Below, one piece after another: positions 32,613 to 45,384 of a stretch of DNA of 64,000 nt. Within the stretch, counting starts at the first letter, position 1, and the number at the start of each line of letters is the position of its first letter. This stretch comes from Siphonodentalium dalli (taxonomy: Eukaryota > Mollusca > Scaphopoda > Gadilida > Siphonodentaliidae): positions 183,992,716 through 184,056,715 of the forward strand of contig CP136066.1 in NCBI GenBank assembly GCA_032622095.1, written 5' to 3'. The position numbers were made by a program, and so were the translations under genes. Below the pieces are notes generated by a model. It saw nothing but the letters and a program-made list of their open reading frames with translations, made no database searches and had not been told where the DNA came from.

Positions 32613-32830
32613 TTAGGGAGCCCCACACATATATAGAAGCATATGGAAGAGTGTCGTCTGCTCATGTTTGTCTGGGGCTCTGTATGGGTGAAATTATAAA
32701 ATTGTTAAAGAATACAAGAAAAAATTATTAAAATTGTTAGGCCAATGCATTCTCTTATATATGCGAGGTGACCTATGGTCGACTCGCATATATAAGAGAA
32801 TGCATTGGCACAGGGTAAAAAAATATAAAT
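32613..32830. mobile_element. Hairpin-core fragment (right part of end-type D element) between 44-bp direct repeats
   Basis: Contains gagccccacacatatataga and one cruciform core as in 25596..26045, but lacks both ends. Nearly identical 44-bp direct repeats lie immediately outside (32569..32612 and 32831..32874). Confidence 0.75.
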
Positions 32831-32875
32831 GAGTATTTAGGATATAAAGGGTGAACTGAATGGTGTGAATGGTAC

Positions 32876-33162
32876 CAGGTGCAAGCCTGAGTTTAGTGTG
32901 CCTGTCATTTGCAGAATGAGGTCCCCAGAGGGTGAATTTAGTGATGCCATCTCGCACAGCGGACTAGCATCACAAAATTCACCATCTGGGGACCTCATTC
33001 TGCATGGCCTCATCTGCTATGGGAGACATAGATTCAGATTGCAGTTCCCAAATGGTGAATATTGTGATGTACACCCATTGGGAATTTTGATTATGAAATG
33101 TGCGGGATAGCGTCATTCGATTCACCTTCTGGGGACCTCATTCTGCAAATTACAGGCTTGAA
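32876..33162. mobile_element. Palindromic MITE family 2, two-hairpin copy
   Basis: Ends ggtgcaagcctgagtttag and its partial inverse; first hairpin intact, second reduced to its right arm. Confidence 0.78.
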
Positions 33163-33599
33163 TTGTAGCAGGGGCCAGCATAGAGGAAAATTCTAGAACA
33201 AAATATATTTTCTTTTGCCATCTATTTCAATAATGTATGCTATAGGAGAGGTGCGAGTCAAACAAAGCACTAACTTCATTTGAATCCCTGATACGCTGTT
33301 CCCTGAATGGTAGTTTCATAAATTGACTGTGTGTCGGGACAGATTGTTACCTTGCTCTTGTGTTCCAGATAAACATGCATGCAAGTCTATTAATTTCATT
33401 GAAAATGTGCCTCCAGCAAACTATATTGTAGAGAAGTGCACCTGGTTAGGAATAATTCGTCAAATATGAAATATAAGAGTACCATTAGTCCGTCAACACA
33501 AAAACTCACCTAAATAAAGATTAAATGGTATTTTTATTACCTGGCTATGGTCTTTAAAACCACATGAAAAACTCCCAATTTTTGACAAAGGTCTAACTA

Positions 33600-33812
33600 C
33601 AGTAATGCCCTAAATAATTGACTCATTAACCACAGCTGAATTATGAGTAATTTTTCAGGATTTAGTCGGAAATATGGCTTGTTGCCATTCATCGGAAAGC
33701 TCTAAGTGAGAGCTTTCCGATGAATGGCAACAAGCCATATTTCCGACTAAATCCTGAAAAATTACCCATAATTCTGCTGTGGTTGATGAGTCGATTATTT
33801 AGGGCATTACTG
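33600..33812. mobile_element. Foldback hairpin MITE, TA target (copy 2 of 3)
   Basis: cagtaatgccctaaataatc at the left end, inverse at the right, TA at 33598..33599 and 33813..33814. Arm sequence matches the 6077 copy almost throughout; the centre reads agtgagagct instead of ggggagagct. Confidence 0.88.
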
Positions 33813-34523
33813 TATACATTACTGTATGCATTTGGTCGTTCCACATATAAATCCACTGGGAACATTTAATCATTAGAATCATGTACCGAACCACCTCCTT
33901 GTGTTGTATGTGGACTGTATGTTTATTTGGAACATAAGAGTCTCTAAGAATTGCTGTAGTGCTTGTCATTGAGATATTTGTTATTGTTTTTTTTCTTTTC
34001 TGTTTTAACCTATTCGCTGATGCACTGTACTTGATAACGTCATGCCACATGCTGATCCATTGAATTTCTTGCCATGTTTCAGTGACAATAAGTAAGGAAC
34101 TGTTGCAGTATTTTAAAATTGGCTGAAGAGTAAATGTGTATTCCTACATTTTGAAATCTGGCATTTTATAAAACATAAAAATACACTCTTTCAAGAACAC
34201 TGATTTCTCAAATGTTATAGCTTTGGGATTGTAGTGTACTCTTAAACTGAATAATTTGTATTGTAATTGTCAGTTAGCCAATTAAGGTCAAATATAAGGT
34301 GTCTTTTTAATAATCTAGTGATTCTTGTGTAAACATTCCTTTGTGCTTAATTTCACTGCCAACATTCCATTCTCAACAAACAAATAAAATAAAAAGGAAA
34401 TTATTCTTTGCCATCTATTTGATGTCAAGTTTTCTTTGTATTAGTTTTGTTATACGAGAAAATTCCTGGTTTCTCAGGATTCCTTCCAGACATGTGGAAA
34501 TTACAATAAATTGGAATTCATTT

Positions 34524-34746
34524 TTAACCCTTTAAGCTGTGCTGGTGCAGCATTAAAGATCCTGTGCCAGTGCATTTTCTTATATATGTGAATCTCCCAT
34601 AGGACTCTCGCATGTATAATAGAATGCGCTGGCTTACAAGGTCAAGATAAATATTGTTAGGCCAATGTATTCTCGCATATATAAGAGAATGCATTGGCAC
34701 AGGGTTTTCACAAAATTTCAGAAAGCTCCAGTCATGGAAGGGTTAA
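34524..34746. mobile_element. TTAA hairpin MITE, end-type B
   Basis: TTAA at 34524 and 34743, left part ctgtgctggtgcagcattaa, right end ctccagtcatggaagggtta; the second core has lost its centre. Confidence 0.82.
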
Positions 34747-34841
34747 ATGTCATTTGACTAAAGATTCATCTAACACTCATTGCAAGGACTTGGAGAAACA
34801 TTTTCACTTCAAATTATGCATGAAATATTTTGGCACAGATA

Positions 34842-35054
34842 CAGTAATGCCTTAAGTAATCGACCCCTTAACCACAGCAGAATTATGGGTAACTTTTCAG
34901 GATTTAGTCGGTAATATGGCTTGTTGCCATTCATCGGAAAGCTCTCGGCGAGAGCATTCCGATGAATGGCAACAAGCCATATTTCCAACTAAATCCTGAA
35001 AAGTTACCCATAATTCTGCTGTGGTTAAGGGGTCGTTTAAATAGGGCATTACTG
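34842..35054. mobile_element. Foldback hairpin MITE, TA target (copy 3 of 3)
   Basis: cagtaatgccttaagtaatc at the left end, inverse at the right, TA on both sides (34840..34841 and 35055..35056). Arms match the other copies, with a few one-sided substitutions (for example attccga on one arm). Confidence 0.88.
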
Positions 35055-35597
35055 TATAGCTTGGTTGACCCTATATTAAAGGAGGTAGTATTATGCTAGT
35101 TTCATTGATATTATTATTGAAGTTTTTCAATCATAAAAATAACCCGGATGTATAACCTCAAATCAGATTTGCAATTTTTTGTTGTATATTAGTTTTTTAT
35201 TTATATAAATTAGAGTAACTAATTTAAATTTGATAACTTTGATTAAAAAGATTTATCAGTTGTTAATTTTCATTCGTAAATCCATTTCACATGATTCCAT
35301 CTTTCATAAAATTTGAAATAAGCCACTCATACAAATAGCTGCAGTTCATTCTCTATATTAAAGCATTATACTGAATTTATTAAGCATGCATGTTGCACAT
35401 TATACCATAGTTTTGGGCACTACGTTACCCAGGTTCACAAAACTGATATATTGTTACCCAGGCTCGCTGAATCTGGTATTTTGTTACCCACCTTGGCAAA
35501 ACTCGAGACTCATGTAGTTAGTTTGATTTGAATGTTGTTGTTTGGTTCAATCAATCAATCAATCAACATAATTTAGGTTTCATTCATCCACATCAAT

Positions 35598-35774
35598 TGT
35601 TAACAACTTTCATACCCGTGCAGCATTAAAGATTGTGTGTCAGTGCATTCTCGTATATGTGCGAGTCTCCCATAGGTAGCGTCGCATATATAAGAGAATG
35701 CACTGCCTTACAAGATCAAGGTAAATATTGTTAGGCCAATGTATTCTCTTATTATGCGAGGCTGCCTATGTAAT
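35598..35774. mobile_element. Truncated hairpin MITE, end-type B
   Basis: cgtgcagcattaaagattgtg then a decayed first core and half of the second, breaking off after gaggctgcctatg. Confidence 0.7.
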
Positions 35775-37109
35775 ATGGGGTGATGAGCAAAAAGAGTTGG
35801 AATTTTGTATTCAGAAATTAAAATAGGATGATTAATTAAATATTTTCATTATCAACCATATCCCATTGCATATCTCATTATAGTTAATTTCACAAACATG
35901 TTATCCAAGATCAATAATTGTAGTGTAAAGGCAGATAATCTGATGTTCAACCTTCTTTCATTTCTTGATCTTTAAATATTCTAAATATTCATATAGACCC
36001 CCTCTTCCAGAATATTGCATTTCAGCCATTTAAATAACCCTTTGATGTGACCTCCTTTGATGTGACCTCCTTTGATGTGACCTATCTACAAGTTATGCGA
36101 TGATTGTAAGGTGGCAGTCAGTTTTATGGAAGAAAGGATTGTCTTTATAGTTGAAATATAGATACATGTATATGAACTACGTGCTAGTATGTCAATTTTT
36201 GGCTTAAATAATCTTGGCCTATCATGAATAAGATGTATAAATTTATAACACTATAATTTTGAAGTAAAACTGTTGGACTTGGATAAGTTTAAAAGTCATC
36301 AAAACAGATCATCTGCCTTTAAATGTATATTGTCTTTAGCAGGAGAACAAGATATATGGGTAGTTGTTTATGTTGTATAGTGTGTATACATGTATTAAGT
36401 ATTAAACTTATTGTTAACTGGAGAGTAATGAGAGTTTGTGTATCAGGCCTCAGCTTACTAGGAAGAAGTCATCTTCTTAACTCTGTGGTGGATAGAACAA
36501 TATTTATGTCGTCGATCAGTTGGCTTATGGAGTGACATAATTATATGTCATTGTATGGTATATTTATATAGTAACATAATGTTAATGTGTAAAAACGCAT
36601 CCACTAAAAGGAGTCTTTGTATAGACATTGTGGATGCAAGTTTGACATTTTTTGTTGAACGTGAAAGCTTAACACGCATTAAAATGCCAACCAACTTGCA
36701 TCCGTTCTCCCTGGAACAAAACAAAACCAACATCCATTTCTTATATTTACACTCTATTTGTAGATGAAAAGAATATTTTGCATCCAATTCCAATAATATT
36801 TTGTTCAGTTTCAATGACACATATTTTGCTTCAAAATGATTTGGAAGAAAGAGGGTCTGGATGTGATGTTACATGATCTAGTTTCAACCAACCAGTGTCC
36901 TACATTCATATTTCACACAGTGAGCTCTGATCTTTTGACATATCCAAACTGGGAACTATGGCTAACGATCTTCAAGTCTCCCTGATACAATTCCTCTTGA
37001 GCCGAGGTCTGATTGTTATATGTGAGTTACATGATTGATTATGCTGACATTGTCAATTAAAATATTTGGCTGTGGAACAATTGGTTCCTTAATCATCACA
37101 CCCCCCCCC

Positions 37110-37158
<49 letters not shown>

Positions 37159-37291
37159 AGGTTTATATTTGAGGTTTTGGTGTAAACATTATTTATTTGA
37201 TATCCCAGAGTTATACAATTATTTACAAGATGATGTACATGTATTTAAGTATGGTAAGCCTGAGAGAGAAAAGGATTTGACATCAAGCGCA
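35775..37291. other. Unassigned intergenic stretch
   Basis: Contains three tctttgatgtgacctcc-type units (36042..36083), a block at 36595..36755 shared with the end-E MITE at 27640..27840, and the poly-C tract. No gene seen. Confidence 0.45.
37101..37156. repeat. Poly-C tract (C9-A-C46)
   Basis: Forty-six consecutive C bases at 37111..37156 after a C9-A start. The length is probably imprecise in any assembly. Capable of i-motif / G-quadruplex structure. Confidence 0.95.
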
Positions 37292-37547
37292 AGCCTTGAA
37301 ATAGTGTGTCTGTCATTTGCAGAATGAGGTTCCCAGAGCATGAATTTAGTGATGCTACCCTGCATAGCAGGCTAGCATCACCAAATTCACCCTCTGGGAA
37401 CCTCATTCTGCCTGCTGAGGTGTAAGCAGAATGAGGTCCCCAGAGGGTGAATTTGGTGATGCTAGCCCGCTATACAGGGTAGCATAACTAAATTCACCCT
37501 CTGGGGACCTCATTCTGCAAATGACAGGCACACTATTTCAAGGCTTG
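37292..37547. mobile_element. Palindromic MITE family 2, two adjacent hairpins
   Basis: caagccttgaaatagtgtgt at 37292 and the inverse ending at 37547. The two hairpins are in tandem with only a tgctgaggtgtaagc link. Confidence 0.87.
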
Positions 37548-38847
37548 TCTCCATCTGCTACAATATTCTGTCTTCTGTCTTGTAAGAATCTTACGATCCA
37601 TTTGTTATAGTTTTGCCATCAATTCCATAGGTCTTTAATTTGTATAGTAAGCTGTTATGGCTGACTTTAACAAATGCCTTACTGAAGTCGTGGAAAATTT
37701 ACATCTGACTGCAGTCCATTAAAGAAGCATTATCCGAATTAACGCCCCCAAATTACTATTTCTTTGGCTTTGGGGATAAAAACTATTTGATTCGAGTCAA
37801 GGAACCCACCAAACAAAGCTCAGAGTGATCAGATGTCGATTTTTGAAGTTTGTTATTTCTCGAGATGTGCAATTATTTGTGGCCCAGAAAAACGTCGCCA
37901 AACATGCGGTCTCAGACAAAATTGTGGATGAAGATGGATAACTCTAGAATCAAGTGGTAATACGGCCAAATTTCGTGATACTCAAGTGATAACACGGCCA
38001 TATTTTGTTGAACAAAATGTTGATAAATAACACATTTTAGGAAATTTGATGCCATTCTGATAACTAAAGCGTATTTTGAGCAAATGTATCTTGTTGATAT
38101 GGTCCATCTGATCGGATTGAGTACCTTTAATATATAGGTTTCCCGTTATATAAAAAAAAACACTCCAGCGGGTGCGTGTCATTGATACCCAAACCAAATG
38201 ATGCCCACTATAAAAGTCAAATGATACCTAATTTTGAGTCAAAATAATGATACCTTCTTCTTTATGGGAAGTCAAATTGACATTTAATAAATAATTGAGC
38301 TTAAGCGGAATAAGAATAAGAATAAGTAAGCGTAATTAGAGATTCCTTATTGCGCTTAAGAGCAATAAGATCTTCTCTTATTGCGCTTAAGCTCAATTAG
38401 ATTTTCCCTTATTGCGCTTAAGCGCAATTAATATTTCCCTCATGAGATTACCCCTCTGCAAATAGTAGAATCCGATTAAGCCTACATGTGGACAGTCACC
38501 AGGTCACCAATAAACTCCACCCATTGCACTATGGACTACACCATTTGAATTATAAGGAGTTAATGCAATGTGGCTAATTGCACTTAAGCAGAATAAGTAA
38601 GATTTTTTATTGCACTTAAGCGCAATTATCTCTTATTGCGCTTAAGCGCAATTAGAATATTCTTATTGCGCCTAAGTGAAATAAGATATACCTTATTGTG
38701 CTTAACTGGTTTGCTGCTAAATATCCTACATGCACATAATGAAACTGAAAACAGAAAAATCATTGAATTTTATGCTCGGAGTAGATAATTTACTACATTT
38801 GCACTCTTTTATCAAATTTGTCCCCCACATATATACATTTGTGATTA

Positions 38848-38979
38848 ATTTATGAGCCTGGATGTCTCATTATGCTATGGTTATGAGCCTGGATGTCTCA
38901 ATAGGCTATGGTTATGAGCCAGGTGTCTCATTAGGCTATGGTTATGGGGCTGGATCTCTCATTAGGCTATGGTTATGAA
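38848..38979 (+). repeat. 31-bp tandem repeat, about four units
   Basis: Units of ttatgagcctggatgtctca plus ttaggctatgg recur at 38850, 38881, 38911 and 38943 with few differences. Confidence 0.8.
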
Positions 38980-39142
38980 GTGGTTAGAAGTACCTTTTCT
39001 GACAATTTTATTGGTCGGCATCCATACAAACTTCAAAATGTCCCAATTTAATTGTATATGAAACAATATTTCCAAAATATTACCTGACAAACTCTATTTA
39101 AATGATTAAACTAAACAAGCAATACAAATGTTGTCGCCAAAG

Positions 39143-39613
39143 TCCAGATCTAGGCTTCCAGCCCTCTTGCATGTACATAGGGTCCAAATATGGCTGAAAT
39201 GGTCACTGCCACCCCCTTTTGTTCAGTTGGGTACCCAGCTTATTTCAATTTCAGTTGGGTACCCAGCTTTTGTAGAATTTACATTGGGTACCCAGCTTTA
39301 TGAAATCTCACATAGAGCGTGATTTAATTAGTGATCGCCGTCAGTTGATTGCGAAATAAACCTGTTAAATTTGTGAATGCATGAATCATGATGTATATTT
39401 GTCACGATGCTTGAAAATAATAGCGGAGAAGAATTGCATGCATGGGACATATAGGTACTGCAGATCGACTGCTCATAAAGCTGGGTACCCAAATGTAAAT
39501 TTTATAAAAGCTGGGTACTCAACTGAAAGTTTTAAAAAGCTGGATACCAAACTGAACGAAAGGGGGTGACAATGACCATTTCAGCCCAAATATGGGCTTT
39601 CAGCACTGGACCA
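39143..39613. repeat. Inner inverted repeat with gggtacccagctt units
   Basis: Left arm 39180..39305 and right arm 39475..39590 are inverted copies. Each carries two or three gggtacccagctt/aagctgggtaccc units and a taaatttacatt-type link. Probably a MITE nested in the 38266..39740 element. Non-coding despite a 64-codon open frame across it. Confidence 0.5.
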
Positions 39614-40195
39614 GTTAAGTGCAATTAGATATTTCCTCATTGCGCTTAAGCACATTTAGATATTCCCTTATGGTGCTTAAGCTTAAGAGATTCCTTATTG
39701 CACTTAAGCTCATTTATTAAATGTCAATTTGACTTCCCATACATCTTGAGTCAAATGATACCTTTTCAAAATAAAGTATTAACTACTTTCTTTTATGAAA
39801 TGAAAGTATCCCTCTTATCTTTGAAGGAACTAATTTTCATATTTTGTTATGAATATCACTTGATTTTGGTATGAGTATCTATAAATATTTCAGTGCAGGA
39901 ACCAATTCTGGTTACAGACGCAATGGTCCAGGTGCTACCATGTCCGAGTGACTTTATAACCCTGTGTTGACTCCAGTAGCGTTTTCATAAAAGAAAGCTT
40001 TGTTCTAGGCGATTTAATTGGTCTTTCATCCATCAAATATCATTAATATAGTTTTATTTTGTCATATAAATATCACATATACATAATATTAATATAGAAT
40101 AAACTTCAATTTTGCTTCTTATTTCCTGCGGCTTAGTATGGCTTGGTGTTCAGTAGCACCCCCGCCCCCAATGGTAGAGTCATATTTGATGCAGG

Positions 40196-40700
40196 TCTTT
40201 TTAGCTCACCTGAGACAAAGTCACTCATCACTCCTCGTCCGTCCATCCGTCCGTCCGTCAAGAATCATGCATCAGAACCGTAAGACCGAATGGGTTCATA
40301 TTTGGTGTGGATGTTCCCTAGGTGACTCACATTCAGATTTGTACAAATGAGGTCACTGGGTCAAATAGCTGCGAAGCCAGGGCCATAACTCTTTCCCTCC
40401 ATAGTAATTCTTTTAAACATCTTCTTCTCAAATACCATCAGGCCAAATGGGTTCATATTTGGTATGAAGGATCCTTGGGTGACTGGGGTTCAGATTTGTT
40501 CAAATGAGGTCACTGGGTCAAATGTGGGCGGGGCCAGGGACATAACTAAAAAAAAAATTTAGATTCAACTCTTTAACCAAAAAAAAAAAGTAAAAAAAAA
40601 GAAATGATATATTAAAAAATAAAAGAATATTAAAAAAAAAAAGAATATTAAAAAAAAAATGTGGAATTGTTTTTTTTATTAAAATATTTAAAACAAATTG
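40196..40700 (+). repeat. ttagctcacctgagac repeat with (gtcc)n and ~165-bp units, copy 1
   Basis: tttttagctcacctgagac, gtccgtccatccgtccgtcc, two units with gaatgggttcatatttggt and aatgaggtcactgggtcaaa, then an A-rich tail. A second copy lies at 41605..42110. Confidence 0.8.
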
Positions 40701-41604
40701 TATTAAACTCCATTGTCAATTATATATATATATATTGTTTAACATTTTTTGAAAATTGAAAAACTAATGCCATTACATTTCTGAATGTTGTGCCCCCTGG
40801 CCCTTCACTCAAGTTCACTGCTTCTGCCACCCTGGTCCCAAAAATAAAATTTACTCAAATTCTTGACAGAGAATCATTAATAAGAAGCATTTACTTTGGC
40901 TCTAACTGTATGCGGGGTATGCCTACACATGTCAAGTGAAATCTGACATTTTTATAAACATTCCCTGGAGATCTGCTAGAAGTAATTAATTCCCAATTGT
41001 GAATTACAAACTTCAACTGTAGAACTTCAATCTGTTCCTAGGTTTCCCCATGGCTGCTGAGGCCTAATCAGACTGAGGATGAATCCAGTGATGCTAGCCC
41101 ACCTTGCGGAATAGTGTCATTAAATTCACCTTTTGGGGACCTCATTCTGGCATATTATTTTAAGCTACATAAATGCATGCTATCAAAATTTATTTGATCC
41201 ATTTTAAATACAGACTAATTGAAATTAATTGAAAATGATCCACTATCTGGGTGATATAGAATTGGCCCATCAATCACCATACACTTGGTCTCTCAGATTA
41301 AATAAACAATAAACTAGAATTCATTCTGCTAGTGGGCAGCAGGGGGATTACTGTAATTGTGTGTGCCAGCTGTGGTATGTGTTTATCAACACATTTGAAA
41401 TATTAGCATTGTATCTATGATACATTCAAGTGACATACTGGGTACAGTTCCATCATTTAATGGTTACATGTATTAACCCTGGTCACCTATTTTATGCTTT
41501 TGTGATATTTTTAATTTAAATTCTCAGATTCAATCTCCAGGTTTATAATGAGAATAATCCACCTTTACTTGCATGGATTTTGTTTCTAAGACTGGTGACA
41601 TCTT

Positions 41605-42110
41605 TTTTAGCTCACCTGAGACGAAGTCTCTGGCGGAGCAAAAGTCATCACTCGTCGTCCGTCCATCAACAATTCTTTGAACATCTTCTCCAGATCCATA
41701 GGACCGAATGGGTTCATAATTGGTGTGGATGTTCCCTTGGTGACTGGTATTCAGATTTGTGCAAATGAGGTCACCGGGTCAATTAGTTCCGAAGCCAGGG
41801 CCATAACTCTTTCCCTCCATAGTAATTCTTAAAACGACTTCTTCTCAAGTGGCATCAGGCCGAATGAGTTGATATTTGGTTTGAAGGGTCTTTGGTTTAC
41901 TGGGGTTCAGATTTGTTAAAATGGGGTCACTGGGGCAAACATGGGCAGGGTCAATATCTTTAAAAAAAACCAATTTTTAGATTTAAGTTTTTAGATTTAA
42001 TTCCATTATTTAGCTAAATTTAACTAAAAAAAAATATTTTTAAATGAAAAAAAAAACCAGTTAATTTTACTCCTTGCTCTTTTTTTTTTCTTTCTTTTTT
42101 TTTAAATTAA
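41605..42110 (+). repeat. ttagctcacctgagac repeat, copy 2
   Basis: tttttagctcacctgagacg, a shorter gtccgtccatc start, two units matching the 40196 copy, then an A/T-rich simple tail to about 42110. Confidence 0.8.
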
Positions 42111-45100
42111 AATTTTTAAAAATAATTTATGTTATAACAACATTCTGACTATTGTAGTCTTCAGAGTCCCAGTCTTCTCCGTATTTACAGTCTGGTGATA
42201 TACCCCACAGTCATTGACTGTCTTGTTGATATTATATAAAATGTATCTAAATCAACGTTTTTAATAAACAAAAAAGGTATCATTTGACTCGAACAGGTGT
42301 CAAGTGTCAAATGACTGGGTATCACTTGTATGGTTAGGTATTATTTGACTCAAATTGACTGTGAGCCTTATTAAATTTGCTTCTGCGAAAGAGTATTGTA
42401 TTCCGGCAACGTTCTTCATCCGTTTTAAAGTTCATCCAGAAAAGTCGGGTTTCTTTTAACGTGATCGAAACCGGAATGTGACCAAGAAAATGGCGGCAAT
42501 TAAAATGAAGTTGTTTATCCCGATCAAAACAACAAAAAATATCGAAATGCTCACTTAATAGATTATTCGTCATTATCGATAGGAATTGCATATATTAGGG
42601 ACCCAGTTGACCTGGTTGGGCAACTGGTTGAGATGTGCGATATATGCAATGACGTGATTTTAATTCTCGAATCGCGTAAGCATTTTTTGACATTTTTGTC
42701 AAATTTTGACAATGTTTGCTTTCTGTTCTTGATCTTGTTGCACATTTTTGTATAATAATTAATATCGAAAATCCCCCAAGTTATATGCAAAAGGCACCAT
42801 TTGTGAGTCAGTATTTCTGATTTCTTATGAAATCAACTACAGTGCAGTCACACTAACAGTAACAGTGCGTTATCCGAGTGTTCGTTACTACGTTAGTCTG
42901 GCTAAAACCAGGTCAGGCAAACATCCAAAACAGACTACGTAGTTTGTTTTGTCTATCAAAGACAGATTGAGCTCCATTTTGAATGTGATTTACATGTGTC
43001 GATCGATTTTGGGCATAACGCGAAAAAGCGCAAATCGAATTGACTTTCATTGGTTGTGACTTGTGTATCGGCATCGCTATATACACAATTAAATTTTGCG
43101 AGAATTGCTATACACAATTTAATTTTGCGAGAATCAAATGCTGAATTAAGGGGATGGCAAAGTTTGGTCAAGATGGCCACCGCGAATTGCACCCTACCTC
43201 CAGATGATCAATAATTACTCACCGGCCATAGAAATTAGAATGGATAAACTTCATATTTTTCACACATAATAATCAATAATAAACAAAGATCTTGTCATTA
43301 GTAGAGAAATTTTAGCTGTTAGAATTTACTTGCGGTAGAGTGACAAAAAATCATGTCCCCAAACGGCGTTTCTCCAGTTCCAACGGTTAACTTTTTGCAC
43401 AAACTGAACAGTCAAAATGGTCCTATAAGAATCTGGCTAGAGACAAGGAGACATCATTTTGAGGAAAAACAAGAACTTTCCCAAATATCCTGCCTGTGAA
43501 AATAGTACTGTCATCCTGAATAATGGCAAAATGTCCTCCATTTGCATTGTTTACATTCTTAGGAACTATTTTTCTTGGTATGGGAGACCATAATATCCAA
43601 ACATTGCAATAGCCGATACACATGCCATGGGGGCGGGGCGGCCATTATTACAAACAACCCCATCCGTCAATACTAGAATACGATTACGAATGGAAATCGA
43701 TCAGTATAGACAATCGCGCATGGCCGATCAAGCTTTTGATTATGCCCATCAATATATATGGGTTATAAGCTATATGATTGTACCTGATAACCGACAATTT
43801 CTCGATTAATTTACATTCAAATGTTATTAAACGTATTTTTCTCCACAATGTTTTTCTCCCAGTGCACCAAAATAGAATTGACTGGAAGTGAACTCGCACA
43901 TGGAGTCCGTTGTAAAATATGACATATTTCGTCGGAATACGGTACTTTCCTATTCATAAATATGTTTTTATATAGGCTATTTGATTTTAGAATAATACAA
44001 TATTCTGAAACATGTAAGTTTTCTATTTATGTGATTTGCGTAATAATACGACATCTTGTAATCTCGCTTTCGACTATAGACTGGTAATTCTAAAAATAAA
44101 ATATCAACATTGCCATCTGTAAACAGCACAAAACTTCATAAATCGTGGGTAATCAAGCAACTAAATTAATTCCAACAACTTGAATAAACTGAAAACATCG
44201 ATTTCATATCATAAACTTGCCCGATTGCAGGATCGAATTGCTTTTCTGGTCGATTTTCATGTACCTGCCGCGAATTAAAAAATGACAACATCATGAACAT
44301 GTGTTTACAATAGAAATATGGCGACTGGCTCCCAAGAAAAACTGACACGTTTTAGCGGACATTTTTTCAAACGATACAGTGAACATTAATCTAAAGTATA
44401 GCTCCTTGGCTCTTAACGTTATGTCACTTATCATAATGGGCTGCCTAATGATACTGTTGAAGTTATAGTTTTTCACATTTGAATGCCAAAACAATGCCAT
44501 AATATTGCAGATATACTCTGTTTCAAAGTAATTTTTCTTGTACAAAAAGCTTTTTAGCTCACATCTATTTGTGGCACCTCCTTTAACGATATATCATATA
44601 TGCTCTATATATTATCTCTATGTTGTTATATCTATTTCTGTCTGCTTTTATTTGAAAAATAACAATTTTGTCAGCCCGTTTCCAGACATTTTTTATGAAA
44701 CAGACTTTTTCATCCCCTTAAGTTAGTCATAAAGCACTGAAAATTAAAAAGTTTTGCGAGAATCATTACGAGAATTGATTCGATGATTCTCATAGAATCT
44801 TAAGGCCTGCTATCCCACCTACAAAGAAACAAACTCTATGACTCACCATGGATTAAATACATTTTGAGTGATTCAAAATTAATACATTTTGAGTGATTCA
44901 AAATTAATCTGTTTTGGATAATTTACCATCAGAAAGGATACTATTGGGCTCCAAATAAACATGCATGCACGTTTATTATTTTCTTGGGAAATTTCCCCCT
45001 GCATGTGCAGTGCTTATTTAGGTCTGCACGTTTATAATAATTTTGAGGCTATGAAAATTGAAATCAGCACAAATTCATGATTTCTATATGATTCTGATAC

Positions 45101-45376
45101 CAAAATGAGGAGCTTATAACTTTATGCATTTACATATTCAAGTATATGGCACACATGTGAACATTTAAATATTGAATAAAACACCACATGACACATACTA
45201 TGTTGATTCCTATACCTACATGTACTATAAAAATAATTAATTTAAGTATAGTTGATGTTTTGTTCAGAGTTCCCCCTGCACTATTATTTGGGTCTGCACT
45301 TTTATTAACTTTCAATGGAATTCCCCCCCTGCACTATTATTTGGGCCGGCACTTTTATTTGGAGCCCGAGAGTAAG
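42111..45376. other. Unassigned A+T-rich stretch around the 42909 arm
   Basis: gtcaaatgatacc-type repeats near 42275..42360, the inverted arm from 42909, and the 44947..45366 element. The CpG-containing patch near 43165..43190 (aagatggccaccgcgaattg) looks promoter-like, but no exon follows. Confidence 0.4.
44947..45366. mobile_element. TIR element with gggctccaaataaa ends
   Basis: gggctccaaataaa starts at about 44947 and appears inverted at about 45366. Internal direct repeats of ttccccctgca(c/t)...ttatttggg(tc)tgcac occur three times. A related fragment lies at about 19695..19740. No target duplication identified. Confidence 0.5.
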
Positions 45377-45384
45377 GAGGAATC

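Larger units (their letters stand above)
38266..39740. mobile_element. TIR element with cttaagcgcaat palindrome arrays and a nested inverted repeat
   Basis: Inverted ends gggaagtcaaattgacattt at 38266 and 39740, followed on both sides by cttaag-containing units. It includes arrays of ttgcgcttaagcgcaatta units (38285..38705 and 39615..39715), a 31-bp tandem repeat (38848..38979) and an inner inverted repeat (about 39143..39613). The host sequence on both sides is a ttgagtcaaatgatacc repeat. Confidence 0.55.

Noticed and set aside
43172-43215. ATG in strong context (aagatggccaccgcg) near a CpG-containing patch
   Set aside because: The frame closes after 13 codons without a donor, and no downstream exon fits.
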